From Kiritimatiellia bacterium (GTDB lineage: Bacteria; Verrucomicrobiota; Kiritimatiellia; SLAD01): 55,277 nucleotides of DNA. Positions 30,418 to 39,203 of this stretch are shown here, one piece after another (the first letter of the stretch is position 1; every line of letters begins with the position of its first letter). Below the pieces are notes generated by a model that had not been told where the DNA came from, ran no database searches, and saw only the letters and a program-made list of their open reading frames with translations. The translations under genes and the position numbers were made by a program. The stretch covers positions 1 to 55,277 of the forward strand of contig SLKG01000060.1 in NCBI GenBank assembly GCA_007134735.1, read 5' to 3'.

Positions 30418-30870
30418 GGTACCTGTCCCCAAACTACCGGTTTCGATCCCTTTGCTCCGGGCGGCGGCGACGCGCTCTCGTACCTGTCCCTCTTCCGCCC
30501 GGGAACGCCGAGCCGCAGCTCAGCCCACCTTCTTGGTACCTGTCCCCGCCCTGTCCTCCTGTCCCCACCCTGCATTCGTGACGTCGGCAGGGCGCTTTCT
30601 ACGAATATTATTGACTTATTCTATGACGAATAAATTGACGATCGTCAGTTTTTCCGTCATGGATATTGTCAAGTTATTTCCAATCGTTGGAAGGAATTTC
30701 GGGACCGATTTCCAATCATTGGAGATTCTGCTCCGCTCAGTCTCCAACGCCTGAAAACGGCTATTCTCGTACCTGTCCCCGCCCTGTTTCCAACGCCCGT
30801 GCTCTCGTACCTGTCCCTCTTCCGCCCGGGAATGCCGAACCACCTTCTTGGTACCTGTCCCCGCCCTGTT
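30418..30870. repeat. Cluster of six (G)GTACCTGTCCC(C) repeats
   Basis: Copies at 30418-30430, 30480-30490, 30535-30547, 30769-30780, 30807-30817 and 30850-30862; two belong to a duplicated block. Confidence 0.85.
30678..30724. repeat. Dual palindrome element
   Basis: TTCCAATCGTTGGAA (30678) and TTCCAATCATTGGA (30710), 32 bp start to start. Confidence 0.8.
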
Positions 30871-30879
30871 TCGGGTTTC

Positions 30880-30908
30880 TTGACATATTCTTACACATGA
30901 TGTATAGC
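30880..30908 (+). promoter_or_regulatory. Promoter of vapBC with overlapping inverted-repeat operator
   Basis: TTGACA (30880-30885), 17-bp spacer, TATAGC (30903-30908); inverted repeat ATGATGT (30897-30903) / ACATCAT (30914-30920) reaches the ATG. Confidence 0.75.
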
Positions 30909-30918
30909 CTTACACATC

Positions 30919-31155
30919 ATGAGAACCAATATTGAACTGAATGAGGAACTCTTGAAGGAAGCGCGCCGGTATTCCAAGGCCCGCACCAAGCGCGCCCTGG
31001 TCGAAGAGGCCCTGGAAACGTATATCACGACCAAGGCCGAAGCGCGTAAACGCGCCACGTACGCGGATCGGGTGCGATCGATGCGATCCCAACTGGCCGA
31101 TTTGAAGCTTCGGGAGCGTCCCGTCCACATCCTGCGCGAGGATCGGGCGCGATGA
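30919..31155 (+). CDS. vapB: Type II antitoxin, VapB family
   Basis: MRTNIELNEELLKEARRYSKARTKRALVEEALETYI ribbon-helix-helix-like; 4-nt overlap with the PIN toxin. Confidence 0.88.
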   Translation: MRTNIELNEELLKEARRYSKARTKRALVEEALETYITTKAEARKRATYADRVRSMRSQLADLKLRERPVHILREDRAR

Positions 31156-31562
31156 ACCGGTTCGTTCTTGATACCAGCATCGCGCTGGCTTGGTATCTGC
31201 CGGAGGATTTTTCACCGGAAGCGCAATTGTGGCTGAACGATTTCCTGGAGGGCCGCGTGCAATTCTTGGTGCCAACCCTCCACTACTGGGAGATCGGCAA
31301 CGTATTGAGGACCTATGTGCGGCGCCGGGAACTCAAGGACACAGTCGCCCGCGAGATCTACGCCCTGCACTTGGAAGCCCCGCTCGATGTAAAAGACCCG
31401 AACCGGGAAACGGTGCTGGATACGGCGCTTGAGTACAACGCAACAACCTACGACGCCGTATACATCGCCTTGAGCCTGTCGTTGAATATTCCCCTGCTGA
31501 CAGCCGAACGCACCACCACCCCGTGGGTCGTCAAACTCGGCACACTGGCCAGAACGCTTTGA
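31152..31562 (+). CDS. vapC: PIN-domain toxin, VapC family
   Basis: MNRFVLDTSIALAWYLPED; LHYWEIGNVL; TTYDAVYIALSLSLNIPLLTAER PIN acidic residues. Confidence 0.92.
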   Translation: MNRFVLDTSIALAWYLPEDFSPEAQLWLNDFLEGRVQFLVPTLHYWEIGNVLRTYVRRRELKDTVAREIYALHLEAPLDVKDPNRETVLDTALEYNATTYDAVYIALSLSLNIPLLTAERTTTPWVVKLGTLARTL

Positions 31563-31652
31563 TTGACGGATCGTTGCCCGCGCCGGTTCTTCGGGCGGCG
31601 GGGACGCCGCCCCTCCCGAAATCACACACGTTTCCGCGCTTTGCGGCCACGA

Positions 31653-33350
31653 TTATCTCGGGACGCTTTCGTGGTGTTCCCATTGCAGGCCGCCGATGAC
31701 GGACTGCGCAATATTGGTCAGGTGATCCCCGATCTTTTCCACGTTGTCGACCAGGTCGATGAAAATCAGGCCGGCCTCGGCGGAACAGCGATGATCTCCC
31801 ATCCGTCGGACATGATTTTTCCGCAGTTCAACCTGAAGAACATTGAGTCGGTTTTCGACTTCAATGGCCTTCGATGCATGCTCATTTTCGCCGTTCTGCA
31901 ACGATGCATGAACATGCTCAAACATCTGCATTATCATGTCGTATAGTTCTTGCGCCTCGCTCATGGCCTCTTCACTGAATGCAATATTTTGGGCGATTTT
32001 CCGCTCGGCCACTTCCGCAATATTGACCGCCAGGTCGCCGATTCGTTCCAGGTCGTTGACCGTATGCAGCAGTACCGGGATCTCGGCCGATAGTTCCCGG
32101 GTCAGCGGACCGCGTGCCAGCCGGCTGAGATACGTTGTAATCTCATACTGGAATTCATCCGTCTGCTGCTCCTTTTTCCTCACCGATTTCAGCCTTTCCG
32201 GATCATTGTTCAATAACCCGGCAATAGCCCGATCAGCTGCCTTCCCGGAGATTTCAACCATGCGAAGCAGTTCGTAGGTGACCTGCTGAAAAGCCAGGGT
32301 CGGGGCATCCAAGAGATGTTCCTCCAACACAACCGGTTTCTCCTCGGCTTCGTGCGGTTTGACCGGAAGGATCCGAATCACAAGGGCTTCCAGCGCGCCG
32401 ATCATCGGCAGAAAGAGGGCGGTGTTCACCACCTTCAGCAGCGTATTCGCGGCCGCCATATCCGCCATGATGGTCGCCCGCGTGAGTTCCCATGGGGTCA
32501 GCCATGATATGAATTGCCCGAACACCCCCATCCATACGAAGGGCATGATATACAGAACGCCGATTACATTGAATACGGTATGGCCCATGGCGGTGCGCCG
32601 CGCGTTGCGCGATGCCCGGCTGGCGGCAAGCTGCGCCGTAATGGTGGTGCCGATGTTGTCACCCAGGATGAACGGGATCACCAGGTTCAGCACCACGGGC
32701 CAATCCGTGCCAAAGGCCCCCTGCAAGGCCAATACCTGAATCACCATGATCGATGCCGAACTGCTCTGCATCAGGACCGTCAGCAGCGTGCCCGCCAGCA
32801 GCGCCAAGAGCGGATAACTGGAAAGCGTAATGAGTAACTGCTGGGCGCCCGGACTGTCCTTGATCGGCGCAAAGGTTTCCTGCAAAAAGTTGATTCCGAT
32901 AAACAGCAGGCCGAATCCCAGCATGACCTTGCCCAGGTTCCGATTGCGGGATCGACGGGCCAAAATGCTTATGAAAAAGCCGATACCGACAAGGGGGAGC
33001 GCATACATATTGATGCGAAACGTGCCGAACCCGAACATGGAAACCAGCCATGCGGTCACCGTGGTGCCTACATTGGCGCCGAGAACGACACACAAGGCCT
33101 GCCTCAAGGTCAGCAGGCCCGCATTGACAAACCCGACCGTCATTACGGTCGTCGCCGAGCTGGACTGCACCAGCATGGTCGCCAAGGCCCCGAGCAGAAC
33201 GGCCACCAGCCGCTTTCGGGTAAGGGCCGTCAGAAATTGTTTCATCCGGCTGCCGGCTATGGACTTGATGGCATCCGACATCAACCCCATGCCAAAGAGA
33301 AATAGGCCCAGACCCCCGATCACGCCAAACAACATATTCGTCATAAGCAT
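31653..33350 (-). CDS. Na/Pi cotransporter family protein with PhoU-like C-terminus
   Basis: LGALATMLVQSSSATTVMTVGFVNAGLL and LLTVLMQSSSASIMVIQVLAL QSSS repeats; C-terminal helical DLERIGDLAVNIAE. Confidence 0.92.
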   Translation of the reverse strand: MLMTNMLFGVIGGLGLFLFGMGLMSDAIKSIAGSRMKQFLTALTRKRLVAVLLGALATMLVQSSSATTVMTVGFVNAGLLTLRQALCVVLGANVGTTVTAWLVSMFGFGTFRINMYALPLVGIGFFISILARRSRNRNLGKVMLGFGLLFIGINFLQETFAPIKDSPGAQQLLITLSSYPLLALLAGTLLTVLMQSSSASIMVIQVLALQGAFGTDWPVVLNLVIPFILGDNIGTTITAQLAASRASRNARRTAMGHTVFNVIGVLYIMPFVWMGVFGQFISWLTPWELTRATIMADMAAANTLLKVVNTALFLPMIGALEALVIRILPVKPHEAEEKPVVLEEHLLDAPTLAFQQVTYELLRMVEISGKAADRAIAGLLNNDPERLKSVRKKEQQTDEFQYEITTYLSRLARGPLTRELSAEIPVLLHTVNDLERIGDLAVNIAEVAERKIAQNIAFSEEAMSEAQELYDMIMQMFEHVHASLQNGENEHASKAIEVENRLNVLQVELRKNHVRRMGDHRCSAEAGLIFIDLVDNVEKIGDHLTNIAQSVIGGLQWEHHESVPR

Positions 33351-33455
33351 GCCCTGTCACCGAGTGTACGGCACTCCCTGCTTGTTTTGACTTTTCACCG
33401 TATCCGGTTTTAGTTCGACAGGTCAATTATGAAGATACGACCGGTGAATCCAGCA

Positions 33456-34160
33456 TCAGGAAGACAAAAGACTCCGATACATTTCCTCGTGGGATAACAT
33501 TTTTCCGGCATCATCCATGACCCGCATGGCGTCGGCCGAGATCTCGTCGATCAGCGCCACGGCGCCGTCGATCAAACCGAATTCCACCTTCATGTCGATC
33601 AAATCCAGGCCCCGCTCGCGCAGATCGTTCTCCACGATTCGGGCGATCCGGCGGGTCAAGTCCTTGGCGTTGTCCAATTGCGGCCGGGTCAGGAAACCGA
33701 GCGTAACCAGGGCGTCGTCGTTGATCAACGGATCGCCCCGCTCGTCGTCCTTGAGCGTAATCTCGACCAGGTAATCCAGATCCTGCAGTTCCATCTTGAT
33801 ATGAGCGCCGTACCGTTTCAGGAAACTGCCGTACGCTTTGCGGCGGCATACGAACTCCAATCCGCCGCGGCCTTTTCCAGGCAGCACGGCCTCTTTGACC
33901 TCCATGGCATTCCGGTCGAGGTCGACCGAAACCAGGTGCGTCGGAATGCCTTCGTCCTGCAACCGTTGAAAAAAGTACCGGGTAAGCCCAAGCGACATCC
34001 GGCCTTTCCCCTGGATCTGCCCCATAACCGTGTTGGCGCCCGGATCGACCACACCGTTTTCGCCCGTGACGTCATCCTTGAAGACAATCAGCAGATGGCC
34101 GTTCGGCAACCGGTGAATGTCCTTGGTCTTGCCCGAATAGATTTTTTCCTCTGTGCTCAT
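33456..34160 (-). CDS. purC: Phosphoribosylaminoimidazole-succinocarboxamide (SAICAR) synthase
   Basis: KIYSGKTKDIHRLPNGHLLIVFKDDVTGENG; LIDMKVEFGLIDGAVALIDEIS. Confidence 0.95.
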   Translation of the reverse strand: MSTEEKIYSGKTKDIHRLPNGHLLIVFKDDVTGENGVVDPGANTVMGQIQGKGRMSLGLTRYFFQRLQDEGIPTHLVSVDLDRNAMEVKEAVLPGKGRGGLEFVCRRKAYGSFLKRYGAHIKMELQDLDYLVEITLKDDERGDPLINDDALVTLGFLTRPQLDNAKDLTRRIARIVENDLRERGLDLIDMKVEFGLIDGAVALIDEISADAMRVMDDAGKMLSHEEMYRSLLSS

Positions 34161-34168
34161 TTCCTCCT

Positions 34169-35434
34169 CTAATACAAACGTCCCAGCAGGTGATTGATCA
34201 GCAATTCGAGGCGTTTGCGAAGAACCCCGAAGGAATAATGCTTCCGGCCCAGCTGGTAATTGAGATCGGCCATCTCCTTAAGCCGATCGGTGTTTTCCAG
34301 AATCGCCAAGGTATCGTTCACGGCCTTTTCGGACACGAAGTCGTCGAACTCGATGACCTGAAAGCCTTTCGGCATGATGTCGGTCTGGTAGATGGCGTAC
34401 CGGCTCATGACCACGGGTTTACGGTGATGGAGGGCCTCGACGAACGCGTTTCCGAAACCCTCGATCAGGGATGGATACGTAACCAGGTCGGCGATCGTGT
34501 AGGCGTCCGACAGGTTGTACACCTTGCGCCCTTCATCGGTCTTTCCCCGGCGGGGCGCAAACCGGTCGCTACCCAAAATGACCGGCACCTCGAGCGACTC
34601 CGCCAAGCGTCGGATAAATTGCTCGTATTCGTATCCCTCATCTCCCGCGCTGTGGGAGATCACCAGCGTTGCCGGCCGCTCCAACCACTTGACCAGCATC
34701 AAGGCCAGCTCGATCCGCTTGCGCGGCACAATGCGTGTCGGTTGCAACACGACAAGATGATCATCCGGAATACCCAGGTCGGATCGCATATCGATGGAAT
34801 ACTCGTCCGGCCCGGGCGGCGGCGTATCGAAATCCATGACGTTGGGCACCACCGTGGACCGCATGCCGGTCCGCCGCGCCAGTTCGGTGGCCGCGTGAGA
34901 ATTGATCACGACGTTATGAATGCTGGACATGACCGGCGGAAAGGCGGCGCGCAGATAATCCTCAGCCGCGTTCAAAGCGTACCGCGTGCGCTCCCAGACA
35001 AAATCGTGGTGATGGGCGATCGTGGGGATTTCCCTTTCGGCGATGAGCGTGGTCAACGCCAGACCCAGTGGAATGTTCATCGGGATCGAAAGCGCGTTTT
35101 CAACGATCAGCAGATCGATCGAGAACCGCTGGAGGAATTCGCAGAGATCGTTATGCAGTTTGCCGCGGATGGTTCCCACGGCTTCGGAAATCGCAGGCGT
35201 GCGGCGGCGGGTAACGAACAAGGCCTCGTTGATTTCCCGGATGCGGGGATGTTCAAAGTGCGCTTCCGGCGCGATCAGGGTGCGCTCCGAATCCCAGTCG
35301 CTGGTCCCCGCGAAAAAATAACACTCGTGACCCAGTTCCGTCAGGACCTGGACCCACTTTTCCGTTTCCAGCGAAACGCCGTCCGTTCCCTCGAGGCGCT
35401 TGGCCACAATACCGATTCTGTTTCCCCCCGCCAT
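34169..35434 (-). CDS. Glycosyltransferase (GT4-like)
   Basis: MAGGNRIGIVAKRLEGTDGVSLETEKWVQVLTELGHECYFFAG; VVLQPTRIVPRKRIELALMLVKWL; LVTYPSLIEGFGNAFVEALHHRKPVV. Confidence 0.88.
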   Translation of the reverse strand: MAGGNRIGIVAKRLEGTDGVSLETEKWVQVLTELGHECYFFAGTSDWDSERTLIAPEAHFEHPRIREINEALFVTRRRTPAISEAVGTIRGKLHNDLCEFLQRFSIDLLIVENALSIPMNIPLGLALTTLIAEREIPTIAHHHDFVWERTRYALNAAEDYLRAAFPPVMSSIHNVVINSHAATELARRTGMRSTVVPNVMDFDTPPPGPDEYSIDMRSDLGIPDDHLVVLQPTRIVPRKRIELALMLVKWLERPATLVISHSAGDEGYEYEQFIRRLAESLEVPVILGSDRFAPRRGKTDEGRKVYNLSDAYTIADLVTYPSLIEGFGNAFVEALHHRKPVVMSRYAIYQTDIMPKGFQVIEFDDFVSEKAVNDTLAILENTDRLKEMADLNYQLGRKHYSFGVLRKRLELLINHLLGRLY

Positions 35435-35588
35435 GATTCGTTCTCCGCGTGCTGATATAACAACAGGCGCGAGTGTAATCGACATGGTGTTTCCGGTCAA
35501 CCGGGCGGCGGGGGTTGTCGGGGCGATCATGAAAAGCCGGCTCGTGAACCGGTTGGCTATTCAGAACCTTTTGTGCCATGATGAGAGC

Positions 35589-36560
35589 ATGATGAAAAAT
35601 ATTGCGGTATTTACATCGGGCGGCGATGCGCCGGGAATGAACGCCTGCATCCGTGCGGTGGCGCGCACCGCCGCCTATTACGGCATGGAGGCGCTGGGCA
35701 TCATTCGCGGGTATGAAGGCATGATCGAAAATGATTTTGTTTCTTTGCCGCCACGCGAGGTGGCGGGCATCCTTCACCTCGGCGGGACCCTCCTCAAGAC
35801 GGCACGCAGCAAGCGATTTCACACCCGCGAAGGCCGGGACACGGCCTATGCCCACCTGCGCGCACGCGGCGTCGAGGGCCTTGTGGCGATCGGGGGCGAC
35901 GGCACGTTTCGCGGAGCCTGCGATCTGACGGCCGAATGCGAGATCCCCGTGATCGGGATCCCCGGCACGATCGATAACGACCTTGAGGGCACCGATTTCA
36001 CCATCGGATACGACACCGCCATCAATACCGTAATCGAGGCGGTGGACCGCATCCGCGACACGGCCGAATCACATAACCGGCTTTTCATCGTCGAGGTGAT
36101 GGGCAAGGACGCGGGACTGATCGCGCTCCGCAGCGGAATCGGCTCCGGGGCCGAAGCCGTGTTGATCCCCGAATTGCCAACGGACCTGGAACAGGTCATG
36201 GAACGGTTCGAGCAGGGCCGCAAGGACAAAACGTCGTCCATCATGATTGTTGCCGAAGGGGATCAGACCGGCGGCGCCCTGAAGGCGGCCGAACGCATCG
36301 AGCGCGCATACCCGCATTACGACACCCGGGTCAGCATCCTGGGCCACATCCAGCGCGGCGGATCGCCCACCTGCATGGATCGCGTGCTGGCCAGCCGGCT
36401 CGGCGTGGCCGCCGTCGAAGCGTTGCGGGACGGACAACATAACGTTATGGCGGGCGTAATCCATCGGGATATCGCCTTTACGCCGCTTGATCAGGCCGTC
36501 AAGCACCTCCGCCAACCCAACCCGCACTTCCTGCACCTTCTGGACGTTCTGTCGACGTAA
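35589..36560 (+). CDS. pfkA: 6-phosphofructokinase
   Basis: MMKNIAVFTSGGDAPGMNACIRAVART; GLVAIGGDGTFRGA; IPVIGIPGTIDNDLEGTDFTIGYDTAIN; ILGHIQRGGSPTCMDRVLASRLG. Confidence 0.96.
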   Translation: MMKNIAVFTSGGDAPGMNACIRAVARTAAYYGMEALGIIRGYEGMIENDFVSLPPREVAGILHLGGTLLKTARSKRFHTREGRDTAYAHLRARGVEGLVAIGGDGTFRGACDLTAECEIPVIGIPGTIDNDLEGTDFTIGYDTAINTVIEAVDRIRDTAESHNRLFIVEVMGKDAGLIALRSGIGSGAEAVLIPELPTDLEQVMERFEQGRKDKTSSIMIVAEGDQTGGALKAAERIERAYPHYDTRVSILGHIQRGGSPTCMDRVLASRLGVAAVEALRDGQHNVMAGVIHRDIAFTPLDQAVKHLRQPNPHFLHLLDVLST

Positions 36561-36667
36561 AGGGCCGGGCCGGGGCTCCAAAAGAAATGTGTATTAATGC
36601 ATTGAGCAACGTGCTCAATTTGCGTTACAAACCGCTTCCAAAAACCAAACCCGGGGCACGATATCGC

Positions 36668-38353
36668 ATGAACGTAGCGCTTTTCTTCAACATCCTTTTT
36701 TCGGTGGTCGGTGGGCTGGGTATTTTTCTTCTCGGTATGAAGTACATGTCCGAGGGCATGCAGGCCGTCGCGGGACACCGGTTGCGTCGCCTGATCGGCG
36801 CCGTAACCGATAACCGGATCCTGGGGGTCGGGGTCGGATTGCTCGTAACCTGTATGATTCAATCCAGTACGATCACCACCGTCATGACGGTCGGACTGGT
36901 GAACAGCGGGTTCATGAACCTGATGCAGGCGCTTGGTGTCATTTTCGGCGCCAACATCGGCACCACCATCACCGGTTGGATCCTGGTGCTCGATATCGGC
37001 CGATACGGCCTGCCCATTCTCGGCGTTGCGGCTTTTTTCTTCCTGTTTTCCCAGAAGGACCGCCTGCGATACAGCGGCATGACGGTCATGGGCATCGGCA
37101 TGCTGTTCTTCGGCCTCGAATTGATGAAGAACGGGTTTTCGCCCTTGCGCGACCTGGAGGAATTCAGGATCTGGTTCCATGCTTTTGAAGCCACCACGTA
37201 CTGGGGGATTATCAAGTGTGCCCTGGTCGGGTGTATCCTGACCATGATCCTGCAATCGTCCTCCGCCACACTGGGCATCACCATGGGATTGGCCGCCGCC
37301 GGGGTCATCGAGTTTCATACGGCGGCCGCGCTGGTGCTGGGCGAAAATGTGGGCACCACCATCACGGCCTATCTTTCCACACTGGGCGCCTCCACGGTCG
37401 CCAAACGCGCCGCCTGGGGACACATCCTGTTCAACTTTTTGGGCACCACATGGTTCATCCTGCTGTTTCCGGTCGTCATCCCGCTCCTCATCTCAATCGT
37501 GCGTCACGATCCCGACACGATGGTCCTGCGCGACGGCGTCGAAACCTTCCCGTATGTTCTCCGGTCGATCGCCTTGGTGCACACGAGCTTCAACGTCGCC
37601 AACGCGATCCTGTTCCTGCCGTTCGCCGGCCCCATGGCCCGGCTGATCGAACGCCTGCTTCCGGAAAAAACCGCGAAGGAAGTACGCAAGCTCACCTACC
37701 TGGACGCCCGCACCGTCCATGCGCCGCATCTGGCCATCGTGCATTCGCGCCGGCAGATCGTGGTGATGGCCGAAGCCGTAGAGAAAATGTTCGGATGGCT
37801 GGATACCATCCTCGAACATCCGGACACGCATTCCGAACTGGAGGATAAACTGTTTCGCCGCGAAGAAATCCTCGACGAGATGCAAAAGGAGGTCGTGTTG
37901 TATCTCGGCCATCTGCTGGCCGGCGAAGTATCGCACTCCATTTCCGATGAAGCCCGGCATCAGATTCGCATGGCGCACGAATACGAATCGCTAAGCGACT
38001 ACCAGACCAGCGTGCTCAAGGGATTACTCAAACTTCGCGACAATAACCTGGAGATCAGCGAGGATGGACTGAAGGATCTCCGGCACCTCCACCGGGAAAC
38101 GGCCGGCTACGTGCGGACGATCAACGACGCCCTGCGGGAGGCCAACGGGGTTGTCATCCTGCCGCGCGCGAAAGCCGACGGCGAATCCATCACGCATCTG
38201 ACCAAGGAAATTCGCGCACGACACCTTCAGCGGCTGACGGATAAAGCCATTCCGCCCCTCAAGAGCCTGATCTACCTCGATATGATCAACCACTATCGCC
38301 GCATGAAGGACCACGCCTTCAACATCGCGGAAGTGATTGCGGGGGAGAAATAG
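36668..38353 (+). CDS. Na/Pi cotransporter family protein with PhoU-like C-terminus
   Basis: MNVALFFNILFSVVGGLGIFLLGMKYMSEGMQAVAG; LLVTCMIQSSTITTVMTVGLVNSG; ILTMILQSSSATLGITMGLA. Confidence 0.92.
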   Translation: MNVALFFNILFSVVGGLGIFLLGMKYMSEGMQAVAGHRLRRLIGAVTDNRILGVGVGLLVTCMIQSSTITTVMTVGLVNSGFMNLMQALGVIFGANIGTTITGWILVLDIGRYGLPILGVAAFFFLFSQKDRLRYSGMTVMGIGMLFFGLELMKNGFSPLRDLEEFRIWFHAFEATTYWGIIKCALVGCILTMILQSSSATLGITMGLAAAGVIEFHTAAALVLGENVGTTITAYLSTLGASTVAKRAAWGHILFNFLGTTWFILLFPVVIPLLISIVRHDPDTMVLRDGVETFPYVLRSIALVHTSFNVANAILFLPFAGPMARLIERLLPEKTAKEVRKLTYLDARTVHAPHLAIVHSRRQIVVMAEAVEKMFGWLDTILEHPDTHSELEDKLFRREEILDEMQKEVVLYLGHLLAGEVSHSISDEARHQIRMAHEYESLSDYQTSVLKGLLKLRDNNLEISEDGLKDLRHLHRETAGYVRTINDALREANGVVILPRAKADGESITHLTKEIRARHLQRLTDKAIPPLKSLIYLDMINHYRRMKDHAFNIAEVIAGEK

Positions 38354-38494
38354 GGAAGGAGAATGCGCACACTCCGGTTTTGCAAGCGACGTGTTCCGGT
38401 TTTCGCATCGCCGCCCAGCGGCCGGCGGCTTCCGGACTTTTTCCCTATTTCCCGGGGAACGGAATATCCAACAGGCAACAAGGAATAACCCTTT

Positions 38495-38842
38495 TCACCT
38501 CTCTTCCAACCACGGGCGGAGGCGTTCCCGGAGGATTGGAATCAGGCCATGATCGTTGCGGAGATAGATATCCGGAACGTGCAGCACATGAATAGTCTTT
38601 TCCCGGAGGGACGGAAAGAGCGTGATCAGCGCTTCCCGGTGCCCCTCCTCCATGCAGAAGATTTCGTCCGCCCATTCGATGAGCGCTTCGTCGCAAGGGG
38701 TATTCGCGCACATATCCGTTCCGCAGGATCGCGCCTCGATCCGGGGATGATCCCGGAACAGGTCCTCCGCCGTCGGACTGCGCTGCTGGTTTGCGGTGCA
38801 GACAAAAAGAAGCCGCCGCTTTCTGGTTGATGCGGCACTCAA
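38495..38842 (-). CDS. Predicted low-molecular-weight protein tyrosine phosphatase (COG4551-like)
   Basis: RRLLFVCTANQQRSPTAEDLF (C-x5-R-S P-loop), WADEIFCMEEGHREAL, HVPDIYLRND; probable TTG start at 38842 overlapping the upstream stop. Confidence 0.75.
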   Translation of the reverse strand: MSAASTRKRRLLFVCTANQQRSPTAEDLFRDHPRIEARSCGTDMCANTPCDEALIEWADEIFCMEEGHREALITLFPSLREKTIHVLHVPDIYLRNDHGLIPILRERLRPWLEER

Positions 38843-39003
38843 CTCTTGCTCGACGTTTGCGCGAAGAAACCCGCCACCTGCTGGGTCACCGCGGTGCTTT
38901 TGCATTTGGGGCACCGCACCTTCCGGGTTTCGTGTTCGCGGACCGTCATTGTGACATCGAATCTCTTTCTGCATTTCTTACAGCGGTACGGATAGACCGG
39001 CAT
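38839..39003 (-). CDS. FmdB-type zinc ribbon protein (54 aa; below the size cut of the supplied ORF track)
   Basis: Own translation: MPVYPYRCKKCRKRFDVTMTVREHETRKVRCPKCKSTAVTQQVAGFFAQTSSKS*; CxxC...CxxC; Shine-Dalgarno-like AAGGAG just upstream. Confidence 0.85.
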   Translation of the reverse strand: MPVYPYRCKKCRKRFDVTMTVREHETRKVRCPKCKSTAVTQQVAGFFAQTSSKS

Positions 39004-39081
39004 GGGTTATACTCCTTTTGTTTATATCATTCTTAAATTCAACGGGCGTTCGGGAGGAACCCCGTGAACCCGAATGCGTGG

Positions 39082-39166
39082 CGGAAGGGGTGGGATTCGA
39101 ACCCACGAGGCCTTTCGGCCTGCCGGTTTTCAAGACCGGTGCATTCGTCCACTCTGCCACCCTTCC
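39082..39166 (-). tRNA. tRNA-Ser (TGA anticodon)
   Basis: Minus-strand GGAAGGGTGGCAGAGTGG...CCGGTCTTGAAAACCGG...GGTTCGAATCC...CCCTTCC with variable arm GGCCGAAAGGCC. Confidence 0.95.
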
Positions 39167-39203
39167 GACGGCTCTGCCGCATACACTATCCGACTTCGCG
39201 CGC

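Noticed and set aside
29370-30581. 403-aa plus-strand ORF
   Set aside because: Antisense to uvrA; no recognisable domain.
30418-30870. Possible CRISPR array from recurring GGTACCTGTCCCC
   Set aside because: Repeats are short, irregularly spaced (about 27 to 240 bp) and spacer regions are themselves duplicated; no cas genes nearby.
34190-35455. 421-aa plus-strand ORF
   Set aside because: Antisense to the glycosyltransferase gene, which has clear GT4-like motifs.
36491-37423. 310-aa minus-strand ORF
   Set aside because: Antisense to the Na/Pi cotransporter; H/D/Q-rich shadow-type composition.
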